Translations under genes and position numbers: made by a program
Part shown: in pieces, positions 35,210-45,888 of the stretch
Numbering within the stretch: the first letter of the stretch is position 1
How the letters are laid out: each line of letters starts with the position of its first letter
NCBI GenBank assembly: GCA_965644295.1
Contig: CBFFRP010000127.1
Span: forward strand, 124,001 to 188,000
From: Paraphysomonas bandaiensis
Lineage: Eukaryota > Chrysophyceae
Length of the DNA stretch: 64,000 bases
Direction of reading: 5' to 3'
Notes under the pieces: generated by a model
The model's input: only the letters and a program-made list of their open reading frames with translations
Told to the model about the DNA's origin: nothing
The model's database searches: none

Positions 35210-35919
35210 TCAGTCTATGTTTTGGACGCGGTCGCGGTAGTAGCCTATAGGGGGTCCTTTCTGTAGGGTAACGTATCGTCTACTTCGATCTTGGATTATT
35301 AGCTTTGCTGCAGCGAAAAGCGGTAGAAGCATTTTGATGACCGCTGATTCGATGCTGCGCAGTCCTTGAGGTGTCAGTGACTCATGGATGTGATCTCCAA
35401 AAACCGTCTCGAGTTGAGCAGTTGTGATGGTACCCGTCCAGAATCTCTCCACCTGTGGAACGGAAGGATTCCAGGCCCTGCTGGAGAGCCGCTGTAGTAC
35501 AGTGGTGGTCTATTATTGGGGTGTAGTACCGGATTTCTCAGTTCTCCTTGAAACGCGTTTTTGTGGCTATGAAATGCAGACTCCCTTATCTGTGTTATGG
35601 CGTCATTTGTGCAGTCTAGACACATATGCTTAAGTGAGTCTAGTCGAAATCCGCAGTCAGAACATGCGGCTTTAGCCAGGTCGAGTCCGTGTTTGGTTTT
35701 CGCCCGGTTTCTTCCTATGCTGAAAGATTTGTCCCATGTCAGTGCCGCATTGAGTACTCGCTGGCGCAGGTGGGAACTAACTTTGTCCTTTGATGGTCCA
35801 CCATCTGCTTGTGCTAGTTTGCGCGGAAGTAGTGCCCCACTGTCTGTCCAATATCCAGGTGCCCGGTCGGGATTGTGACCGTAGCGTTGGTCTCTGAGGG
35901 CAGTGTATGCCTCCAGCAT
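35210..35919 (-). pseudogene. C-terminal remnant of a non-LTR-retrotransposon-like polyprotein
   Basis: Two overlapping minus-strand frames, 35919-35374 and 35452-35210, read as one sequence if a single frameshift near 35,450-35,480 is allowed. The first contains HLRQRVLNAALTWDKSFSIG and then ACSDCGFRLDSLKHMCLDC, a C-x2-C...H-x-C-x2-C pattern like the zinc finger after the reverse transcriptase of LINE-type elements. The second continues VERFWTGTITTAQLETVFGD. A short relative of this second part, VERFWRDTITQLKAVCGLW, is found at about 60035-60135 (minus), which shows it belongs to a repeated element. GC content is clearly higher than in the surrounding spacer. No reverse transcriptase core is present. 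The assignment to non-LTR elements is tentative. Confidence 0.5.
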
Positions 35920-36817
35920 CCGTTGATTGCGGAGGGACTGGAAGTCCGTGAGCAGGGGGCTAGTGCGATGCGGCCGTCGTTCTCCGGTTAGGCGCCAGTG
36001 CCATAAACCCTCGGTGAGAGTATTCGCTCTTTTGTAACATTATATAGTACGATATCAGAGTTAAGCGCTAGTTAGTTTCTTGCAATGTTAGATTAGTTCT
36101 GACTCTGAAACGCCTGTATTGCTAATAATAGGACACTACTAGTGATGGACTCTATTCTGCCACATGTCGTCGAATAACTTGCTCAGCAAAAATATTCGAA
36201 ATTGGAGGCTGCATACGGTCCTTCGTGACATACTGAAGAACTTGTTTGAATAGTGCTGATGTATTACGCTATACCACTTTTACTATAGACCAAGAAGATA
36301 TTGGGATGGTTCCAGTTCGGACGAAGACATATAGAGAACTTATGTTTCTGTACCTAATGCCAAGTTACTATAAGACACACTTGAGTCTGTTGGTGAGTGA
36401 ATTATATACTTCTTTTCTGATTAGTCTAGAATCTAGATTACCGATGACAATATTATATATTGTATACTATAGTTATATTGTGGAAATGTCTCCCATGATT
36501 TTACTTCTGCTTCCGTGCATAACAATTGTAATTACAGTAGTAATTAGCAAAACTCAAAACTATACAACTCTACATACATAGAACAGGTTGTTATATTTGC
36601 GCTATCGATTACAATGAAATGGGTACCATTTTAAAGTTTAAGTACTTTGATAATGCTGCCTCACTACAGAATAAGATGCTCGATATATACTACTAAACAC
36701 AACACGTTAAATATACCTCACCACTACTCCGAACACTCACACTATCTTAGTTGCTACAACTACCAAATACTTGAACTTAGGTGACTCCAATCGACGATAT
36801 GTTCACACTTTGAACTC
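35920..36817. other. Spacer downstream of the sulfotransferase gene
   Basis: The first 100 bp still looks like the GC-richer retroelement remnant. The rest is AT-rich unique sequence. A 111-codon open frame at 36246-36581 has no recognisable features and is not called as a gene. Confidence 0.4.
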
Positions 36818-38265
36818 CTAATTCTCAGGAACCCCAAACTTTTTGATGTAGTCTTTATACACACCCTCGGAGAGCTGTGCATCGGTAAGATGGTAATCTT
36901 CTGGTGAATAGTCATGGAGTTGTTTCTTCCCAGGAGCCTTCAGAGCGTCTCGTTTCGCTTTGTTTTCAGCCAAATAGTCAACCATAATTTTTTCGTATTC
37001 AGGTGTGAACTCCCATTCAAACTGTTTATAGAGATCTTTTACAACTCCTAGAGGATCCTTAATCAGGTTATCATACACCACATTGGCATTGTCGCACTTG
37101 GATGCGGCTATATCCTTGGGTGCTTGCTGTAGCAGATGCTGAGACAAACCATCCAACTTCTTCCCCAAGGCCCCAACATTCATACCCTCAGGCTCATAGT
37201 AAACCGAGTGAGCTGCCTCCACTAATGAACATAAAGAAGGCACGGCGGAGCGAGGATGGCGGTGGGTCCATACGAACTTGGCATCAGGAAATACAGTCCC
37301 GATTTCCTTGGGATAGAAAAGATGAATTGGGCACTTAAGTGTCCACCGCCTAGGAGTCTCCTTCTCACCAACCTGAAAAGATAGGAGTTGAAGAACAGTT
37401 TTGTAGTATCTATACGCCTCCGTTGCATCCATTGAGAGAATGGTTTCGATGTTCAGGTATCCAGAGTGAAAATATTGGATGAGGACGGGCAGTTCATCGC
37501 AAAGACCGAGGAGGCACTCTTCAGGAAGGTCGTACCCAATTTCGTGAATTTTCTCAAGCGCGTGGTCACCCATGCTTTTACGAGTCTCTAGAAGCTTCTT
37601 GATGAACTTCATACGCTTATTACGGTCCGCATTATGGGATTCTTGGGAAGAAGTAGGGTCGGCTGAAGGAACAGGCGCAAGCAACTCCCAAGTCAACGGA
37701 GCACGTGTGGCGGGGTCGAGAGAGAGTAATCGGTGGAGAAAAGTTGTGCCAGTACGAGGAAGGCCCATCACAAAAACAGGTGAACGAACTGGAACATTAC
37801 GAATTTCAGGAGAGTCCTTCAAATACTGAATCAATTTTAGACGGCGTACCCAGCCCATACCGAGCTCTATCTTCGCGGATATGTATCCAAGATTAGAGTA
37901 TCTCTCTTTTAATTGTTCAGGAGAATTCATAATTTTCGAATAAGACTCAATGAATTGAGTCCCGCCGAAGTCAGATAGTTTTGTTTTCTTAGTGGCGTAT
38001 TTGAGGGAGCAGTGGATGTCCCTCATCATGCTCTCACCGCGGCTGAATGGACCCAACTTGAACACACGCAGAGGAGTCAGTGCTACATTAATAGCACAGT
38101 TCTTCAGAGTTTTATTCTTGCATTTAAACTGCAGAGAGTATGATTATATACGCTATAATATAGATGGGTAGGGAAGGTACTCACATATCTCCTCAGTGTG
38201 GACAACACGAACAACACAACCGTTACAATGAACACGTAAACAAACAGCTTGATCAACATCAGCAT
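36818..38265 (-). CDS. PAPS-dependent sulfotransferase (Sulfotransfer_3 type), membrane-anchored
   Basis: The main minus-strand exon runs from about 38082 to 36818 and encodes about 420 residues. The 5'-phosphosulfate-binding loop is FVMGLPRTGTTFLHRLLSLD. The 3'-phosphate-binding segment is FVWTHRHPRSAVPSLCSLV (R and S spaced as in the family). TWELLAPVP and RWTLKCPIHLF are further family-like blocks. Such enzymes transfer sulfate from PAPS to hydroxyl or amino groups; the acceptor is unknown. A short first exon at 38265-38181 encodes ATG followed by a hydrophobic stretch (LIKLFVYVFIVTVVLFVLST), an N-terminal signal anchor typical of Golgi sulfotransferases. The exact junction is unsure. The obvious GTGAGT donor (after 38185) is out of phase with the exon body; a GTACCT donor four bases on with a TAG acceptor at 38083 keeps frame. 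The gene is divergent from the PDI-Erv gene. Confidence 0.8.
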
Positions 38266-38756
38266 GGTCACTTATAATAGAATCTATGGTGGATACTCAG
38301 ACTCACAGCGTCTTCAGATTATCTTACGAGGCGATGTTCCAGAGGTGTGGATACACTCACTGCAGTGCGGTGCAGTAGAAGAGCAGATACATACATACAT
38401 GCATATATACAGGCAGGCATACATACAGCAGTACACAGAGCCATAGATACCTCCATCTTATCCCACACAGCAACACATTTCCCATGATTCCTGTAATGTG
38501 AGTGGTGGGTGATCCATCAGATTATCATCACCATCAGCAGCTCAAAGACTACCTACTGTATTAAGCGTATACCGTGATTTGCACAGGCCCCCTACAGCAG
38601 TTGGCCAGATATTGGGATACACGCCAATCACATCAGCCGTACAGCACACCTCACTGCCTCCATGAAAATTTGAACACTGCATATCTGTTAGCAGCGATCT
38701 AATCTGTGCTGCTAAGGTGACTTATACCTTGTCAGTTCTTGCACTCTTAGTTTGTA
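38266..38756. promoter_or_regulatory. Divergent promoter region, sulfotransferase / PDI-Erv fusion
   Basis: This 491-bp spacer separates two genes transcribed away from each other; both products enter the secretory pathway. It contains ATACATACATACATGCATAT (38389) and CAGCAGTACACAG, the same CATACA/TGTAC style seen in other upstream regions. Bidirectional control is inferred from layout only. Confidence 0.35.
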
Positions 38757-40628
38757 ATGACGACGAGAATACGTGACTTTGATTTCTATAGGAAGATTCC
38801 CAAGGATCTGACGGAGACCACATCTCATGGGTCAGTGCTGTCAGCATGTGCAGTCTTGTTCATGCTTGTGCTCTTCCTTGCAGAATTAATGGCATTTCTT
38901 ACTGTTACATATGAAACTAATATGGTTATCGATCAAAGCCTCGACCCTTTGCTTCGTATTAACTTTAATATCTCTGTTTTGGATCTTCCATGTGAGTTTG
39001 CAGTTATAGATGTTGTCGATGTCCTTGGCACGCGCACGCAGAACATTACGAAGAATGTAAATAAGTGGCATATTGATAGCAGTGGATCATATCGAAATTA
39101 CGTCGGTCAAAATCGCAAGAACGATGTGAGATACGACACCCATCACCCCGATATCGATGTCCTTCATGAAAATGGCGTTCATGCAGTTCCCATTAGCGAT
39201 AATAATTTTGACGGTAATCTTTTATTATTTCACCTTTCATACTTTTGTTTCTTTATGTGATATCATTGCTAAGTATATGGTTTTGTTCTTTTGATCGTTG
39301 CGTATTAGAATGGATCTCTGAACATCACTATACTTTTGTGAACTTCTATGCACCGTGGTGCGTTTGGTGCCAACGTCTTGAACCTGTATGGGAAGCATTC
39401 GCCGAGCATGTCGAAGCTCGAGGAATTCGTGTTAGTGTTGTGAAGGTCGACTGCGTAGAAAATAGAAATCTGTGTGAACGAAACAAAGTTCAGGCATTCC
39501 CATTGCTTCGACTATTCAAAGAAGGGGTCGCTCAACTGCCAGACTACCGCTCCGATCGCACAGTAGATTCTTTGACAGCATTTGTCAAGACGAAAATTAC
39601 AAAGGGTGATTATGCAGCACTGTTAGAACCAGTACAGCAGAAAGCCCTCAAAGAAAAAGATGATATGAAGAGTGACCACCACCCCGGGTGTATGCTCTCA
39701 GGTCACCTTCTTGTCAACAGGTGAGGGATAATACGTACACATTATTATGAATGCTACAAATATTAACTCTCCAGGCATGGCATGTCGTGATATATATTAG
39801 AAACGACTATATCTCACTGCTTATACTGGCAGAGTTCCGGGAAATTTCCACATTGAAGCTCGTTCATCCAAGCATAACCTCAACCCTTACATGTCTAATA
39901 TGTCTCACATTGTGAACCACCTCTCCTTTGGTCCTGTGCACACAAAATCATCTCTTAGGTAAGATCTCTTCAGGTTCTAGAGTATGGATTGTATAGTTGC
40001 GCTCAATACCTGTGAAATATGATACTAAAATTGATTACAGCGCTATCGAATCTGTGCCTGATGACTACTTCTCTGTTTCTTCTACAATCCCCATAGACAA
40101 CAAGGGGTTTGTAAACTATAAATTACATCAAGCTTTTCATCATCACCTTAAGGTACGGAAATGGTTAGTTTCTAGACTTTGTGATAGAGGCAGTGGTATA
40201 TCTGGTGTTGAAGCCATCGTAATTTACTGTTAATTGTAGGCCGTACCAACGACACTGGAATTGAATGGTAGACACTCGCGAAGGGACCCGTCAAATATCC
40301 ACACTTACCAGATTATTCAATCTGCACAAATCATGCAGGTACTTCGTATTTAGATTGATCATATTTATTGTAGCTGCCATGAACGCTTGATGTCGTGTGT
40401 AGTGAATATAGCTGATAGACTGACATAATGTTTTAGTACGATGAAAACGATGTACCTGAGGCACGCTTCACTTACGACATTTCACCGATGTCTATCATGA
40501 TAGTGAAAAAGAGCAAGCAATGGTATGAATTCGTAACCTCAATATGTGCAGTGATCGGTGGAACTTTTACGGTGGTTGGTCTTCTGAGTGGCGTACTGAG
40601 TACGATATTCAAGGCCAAGAAAGTTTAG
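38757..40628 (+). CDS. Erv-type cargo receptor with inserted thioredoxin/PDI domain (PDIL5-4-like, 465 aa)
   Basis: Six exons join in frame: 38757-39213, 39309-39720, 39833-39958, 40041-40152, 40240-40338 and 40437-40628. The N-terminus (FDFYRKIPKDLTETTSHGS) and a first membrane helix (about residues 29-50) are typical of Erv41/Erv46-ERGIC proteins. A thioredoxin domain follows with FVNFYAPWCVWCQRLEP (active site CVWC) and AFPLLRLF (cis-proline). Erv-type luminal sequence then resumes with GCMLSGHLLVNRVPGNFHIE and HIVNHLSFG. A second helix (AVIGGTFTVVGLLSGVL) precedes the end KAKKV, which fits a KxKxx retrieval signal. Plants, oomycetes and several protists have this fusion; animals and yeast keep the two functions separate. 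It is expected to cycle between ER and early Golgi and to act in oxidative folding coupled to cargo export. Confidence 0.9.
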
Positions 40629-41698
40629 TTACTTATGAGCAATAGTTAAAATATACGATAGGTTGTTTGCCCTGTTATGATAGTGGTCAGATTAGTTCGA
40701 TGTACGGGTATCTATATCAGTGGAAGTGCATATTGACGCCGAATAATGTACAAAGTATATTTATACGAATTCTTTGAAAGCCCTTTCAGACATTTTTTCG
40801 TTAGGTAAAATACTAAGTCTATGATGGCAATTATGAAATAATATACAGCTTACAGCAATGCAGGCGAATTGTAACTTTAGACTGATAAATACTATTACTG
40901 TCCCCATCAGGCTTGCGTTTTATACTTTTATACGTTATATATTATTCGCTCCATTGGGAGGGCATCGAGATGGCTATATACGCTCAATGAAACTAAGATG
41001 CAATTGAGGAGAAGAGGAATCTATATCTCATTAATTTCATATGTAGCTATCAAATGGTTCCTCATATCTCATATATCATGTAGAAATAAGAAATAGGAAT
41101 ATACGACTAATGCAGTGGTGATATTAACATAATGTGCGCGTGTAGACATACTGATGTCGTATAGTTATGAATGGGGAACTCGCTCTAGACTGCAACCATT
41201 AACTATTATACACTATGAGTTCATGGACTCTTCAGCTCAGGCAGGCAGGATCTGCGTCCAGTTTGCTTGTACACTGCTGGACACATCATACACTGTATAC
41301 CCCTGTATACATACACTCCACTGCTAGCAGACTACAATGCGTAGTCCACTGTATATCAGGTAGACTGACTGTTACGTTCTCAGTCATATGTGTATGTATG
41401 TATATGTATGTATGTCTATGTGTATGTATGTATATGTATGTATATGTATGTATGTCTATGTATATGTATGTATATGTATGTATGTCTAGGCAGGGAGTCT
41501 GTCTGCACTCTCCTCACCTAGAGCGATACTATCACACCGTCTCAACTCCCTTCTCTCTCTGCTGGGAGTTTAAAGGAGCCCCAGTGAAGTTATGTGTTGG
41601 TAGGATACTCTGTTTTTGATTGCTTATCATTGTTGCTGTGTCTGATATATATATACATACATACATACTGTGAGAGTATATTATTGTGGATACAGCTC
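40629..41698. other. Spacer upstream of the CCDC33-like gene
   Basis: The first 600 bp is AT-rich without features. The last 450 bp becomes rich in GTATAC and (GTAT)n words and ends just before the coding start. No gene is seen. Confidence 0.5.
41275..41490 (+). promoter_or_regulatory. GTATAC palindromes and imperfect (GTAT)n tract before the CCDC33-like gene
   Basis: CATACACTGTATACCCCTGT followed by ATACATACACTCCACTGCTAG and CACTGTATATCAGG lie at 41289-41360. Next is an imperfect TGTATGTATATGTATGTCTA tract of about 100 bp (41390-41490). It has the same composition as the upstream regions of the neighbouring genes; its function is not known. Confidence 0.25.
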
Positions 41699-44600
41699 AT
41701 GAGGGGTCTGCTGGTCTCCTCGAAGCTCATCAATGTCAGCCGGGAGTATGCTGACTGCTCCTTCGAATACCAGTGTGGGAATAGCCCAGCTATAGTTTCA
41801 TCCAGTGATCCTGCTGCTCCTGCAGTCTGTGTACCTCTCATATCGTCCTCTCCCTCTGCTGGTCACCTTGTTATCAATGTGGTCCACAGAATCAATAGTG
41901 AGGATAAAATAATTGCCTCAAGAACGATCAAAGTGACCTCATCAGATCAGACCCAAGAAGAGAAATTTAATTTGGATAAATCTTCTGGTGATGCTCTAAA
42001 CGGCACACTGATGGTTGAGTATAAGGTAGAAGAGTGCTCCGTATTAAATGCTATGAGTACTCTTACCCGCGGTCAAGGCTTGTGTATATCTGCGAACTTC
42101 GTGGGAACTCCTTCAGAAGATCTCTCTATTCGTGTGCTAGATGAGAAGGGTGTCTGTGTTGCAATGACGTCTATAATTCCTCCTAGGGCATCTAGCTTTC
42201 TCGTCCTTCACTCTGAGTTGGGAGATCTTGAGTTATCCGTAGCTGGCAAGAACTCAGGTGTGTTTCAGGTACCCTTCGCAGTGAATATTCCAATGGTTGT
42301 TAAGTTGGAAGCGTATCCATCTGGCTACATATTGCTACACGTTCAACTTCTGTCGCCGGGTACTGGACGGTGTGTAACTTTAGATACTGTAAATCTTGAC
42401 CTTCCTAATGGGGACGGCATTATTTACCATCTAGAATCTCTACTACTAGACACTGATGAGTTAGCTCCGGTAAATACCACTGCTGTGTGTGCAGGGATTG
42501 TATATGGGCCAATTTTGTCTCGCCGTGAACTGCCGCCACACCCATCCACAGTCCGCAATAAATTCACATATGCACTCAGCAATGTGGAATCATCTTCTGA
42601 TGGAGCAGAGGAAGAATCTAAGAAGCCACGAGTGTGTGACAGTGGTATCCGCGGCTTAGTTTTGTCACCCGATTCTGCGGATTCAAAGGTGTGCCTCAGG
42701 CTTTCAGTCCTACGTGTATTGGATAGTCAACGCTCTTCCGAGGAGACTGTTTTAGAAGGTCCATGTGGTGTGCTCCTTGCGTCGTGTGTACTACGTGAAA
42801 TTGATCGACAAGGAGTCTCATGCACTGGGACCACAAGCAAAAACGTGCAGGAATTATCAGATGATGTGGAACAAGTGAAGGAAGCAACTTCCGGTGAAGA
42901 TTGTTTTACCTGTATCATGGGTGGAGAGATTGACTACGTTGGGGACAATACCGACACCCCCCTTGCAATTGGGGATCGTCTCTCTGCATCAGTTGTGGTG
43001 GGTTATATTTTATCGAATACGTTACTTCCTGAGCAACCAAAGGATGACTCACAGCCACTACCCAGCGAATCATTGCTGGAAGACATATCGCCCAAGTGTG
43101 TCATCGAGCCTGCTCGGCCAGTTCTTATCTCTTCGGCCCCTACTTCCCCTCAACATGAAGATACCCCTCAGACATCCATGTCACAGTCACTACCACCTGG
43201 TGATTCCTCTCTCAGTGCCGCGGGAGGTAGCTTCGTACAACTGCTCAGCAGTGAGCTACGAGAGAAGCAACGAGTAATAGATCGGCTACTCGATGATAGC
43301 ACTGCTAAAGGAGAGGTGAGTCTATAATAGCGCTGTAGAGCTCAAAACAACATTGTTTTTTACTTTGTTATCGTGGTAATGTTAATCAGATAATATCAAA
43401 AAATGTGAAAGATATCGCATCCTTACAGAAAGAAATAGGACTTCTGAAGGTACTGTACTGTTTGCAGTCGTGATGCGTCTAAAGTACCTGTCTGTAAGAG
43501 CAAACTTGCAGAAGCACAGGCGGCCTTGAGTTATCGTGAGCAAGAATCAGACGCAGCTGTGAAGTTGGCAGAAGAAGGCCTGAATAATCCGCAGTCATTA
43601 ATTCATTGCAGCCGTGAGATGCTCGTTAATGCTGTCGTAGAAACGACACATCGCTACCGAAAAGTGGACAATGAGCGCCTGGAGTTAAAAAGAACAATAT
43701 CTGACTCCGTTAGTATCCGAAGGCAATTTGTTGACCTCAAAAAGGCTTACAAGGAATTACAAGATGCTCACGTACAACAAGCTCGGCATATTCAACAGTT
43801 ACAGAACCAACATTCAAAAGTAAGAATCGTGCGTGTAATTTTTCGCTCCCTTTATTCTTTCGGCGCAGGTGACTACGTATCAATCCACCATAATGATGCA
43901 AGAGAAAGTCATAAATAAAATGCAAAGTATTATAGAGTCACATCTTCGGTCCGCCGCCAAGAATGGTCAAGGACCATCTGCTATGAAGCAGGGGCTACTT
44001 CTCGAACCGAATCCAGCCAATGTAAGAATTACTTTTTGTTGTTCGCTGTATATTTATTCTACTGATGTGGTTTTACAGAGGAAAAGGAGTGCTGCTCCTG
44101 GTGAACCTACTGTACGAAGTGGTGATGGTGATGCCGACGTACAAGAATTGCGGCAGAAATGTGCGTCACTAGAGGCGCAGGTACTTTATATCCGTCATGG
44201 TGTGCAGCTCACGGAGTTGTATATGAAAATAAAACATTTTTGTATATTGTTGTATTGGTGTTTTTTGTCTGTAGTGTGCATGAGGTGATTTAAATTTATT
44301 GTGACCAGATCCAATCGCGGGACATACGTATTGAATCTCTTCAAGAGCAACTTACATCATCAGCGCAAGAGGCATCACGAGAAATCGCTTCGCTACGTAC
44401 TCGATTGTTTGAATTAGAGATGACAGCTGGCTCCTCTGTTGGTGACCCAGATGACGTAGATACAGGCTCATTATTTGGATCTCCGTCGAAAAATAAACTG
44501 AATATTCCGTTTCAACGCCCGCGAGATGTAGCAGATACACTTATACAAGGGGGAATCGCTAGTAATCCTCACTCCAAAGTTCCATCACCGAGTAGTGACA

Positions 44601-45220
44601 CTTACGCAGACCTTGCTGGAAATGTATTTCGTCATCGTGGGGAAACGAAATCTCGTGAATCTATTTCTCAGGGCAAGAATTTGACAGGCCGTCGAGAGGA
44701 AGGAAAGAGGCCATATATACACAAAGCATATCGCGCAGACTCTATGACAGGGAGCCCACGTCCAGCTTCACCGTCAGAGCTGTCTTCATTTGGAAACAGT
44801 GACCCAAGCCCACGTGTTGCGTCTCAATACCGTAAAGTATCAGAAATTAAAGACAATAGTCCAGTTGTTTCTTCTCGTCGATCAATGTCCGCAGGGAGAC
44901 AGAACAATGAAATTGAAACCAGGGATAAACCACCGCTGCAGCCTGCTGTCCTCACTGGGAGAAGCGAAAGCAAACCTACTCTGCCTCATTCTGGTACATT
45001 ATCACGAGGAGGAAGTCATCGTATCGGCGCCGCTGGCGATGATAGTTTGGAGAGCATGCTTGAAGATATTAATAAATCTTCGCGACGCGGATCTCCGCAC
45101 GAAATCCGACACTCTCCTGTAGCTAATATTTCTAGAGCCGTGCAGGATACATTAGACGATGCATTAAAACGCAATGGAGGAGATGATGATACACTTCGAA
45201 GTGCACGTGCAGGAAAGTAG
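41699..45220 (+). CDS. CCDC33-like protein: C2-type N-terminus, coiled-coil middle, disordered tail (about 1,054 aa)
   Basis: Six phase-0 exons: 41699-43315, 43390-43449, 43499-43819, 43869-44021, 44079-44180 and 44309-45220. The first exon encodes about 540 residues of beta-rich sequence, probably one or more C2-like domains (for example LMVEYKVEECSVLNAMSTLT), and ends in Pro/Ser-rich sequence with the start of a coiled coil (LSSELREKQRVIDRLLDD). Exons 2-5 are heptad-rich and include VTTYQSTIMMQEKVINKMQ, a block I associate with CCDC33-type axonemal or testis-expressed proteins. The C-terminal 270 residues are Ser/Arg-rich and probably disordered. The start codon is the first ATG inside a longer open frame; an upstream non-coding exon is possible (CAG at 41692-41694). 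If correct, it is a ciliary or flagellar protein, consistent with the CFAP100 gene nearby. The family assignment is moderate. Confidence 0.5.
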
Positions 45221-45888
45221 ATACATGTGCGGAAATATTACCGTGTATTTTGAGCAGTTATATATAGCATACTTATTTTTCCTTGGTACCTGTATTGTAG
45301 CAGTTGTATTGATATTGTGTATTTATATTAAAATATAATAATTTTTGTATATTTCGTATTATGGCCATGATACTACGCCGTCACTTTTATCATCTTATCT
45401 ACATATTGCGTACGCATGGTTGTGTCTAATAATTCCACATCATATGTCTGAATGCTTATGAGTTATGTGCTTATTATTGCAGCAATATTCAGAATTCACT
45501 GACATGCCGGATAATTAATGACGTAACTCCAACTCTATAGCGCACACAGCCGATGTTTCCTTTACATAAAGCGCTGCAAAATGACACAAGAGGACAATAT
45601 GTCGCGAAAACTACAATGTAGCGAAGATATCTAAATAGTAAGATATTGATAGCAGTAGATTTAAACTATAAACCAGGAACATGATATATAATCTGTCGTT
45701 AGAACAAGGCTCTCGTATATTTTTTAATTGGTAATACAGGAATTTAATTTTAAAAATGTATACGTGTTTCCGTCGATCACACTTCTGTCTACTGTACTGT
45801 AATTCAATACTAAAATATTGTGACGCCTCCTCTAATATCTAACATTTATAGTATCACAGTTTCTTAATCTTTTGCACAGTAGTGACGT
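45221..45888. other. Spacer between convergent genes
   Basis: About 670 bp of AT-rich sequence between the 3' ends of the CCDC33-like gene and the minus-strand NEMP-like gene. It contains a plausible poly(A) region (ATTAAAATATAATAATTTTT at 45326) and nothing else of note. Confidence 0.5.

Noticed and set aside
34817-35266. Small frames on both strands left of the VERFW remnant
   Set aside because: They probably arise from GC-rich retroelement debris; no motif supports a separate gene.
36246-36581. 111-codon plus-strand open frame
   Set aside because: No recognisable motif, AT-driven hydrophobic composition, no convincing start context or splice partners.
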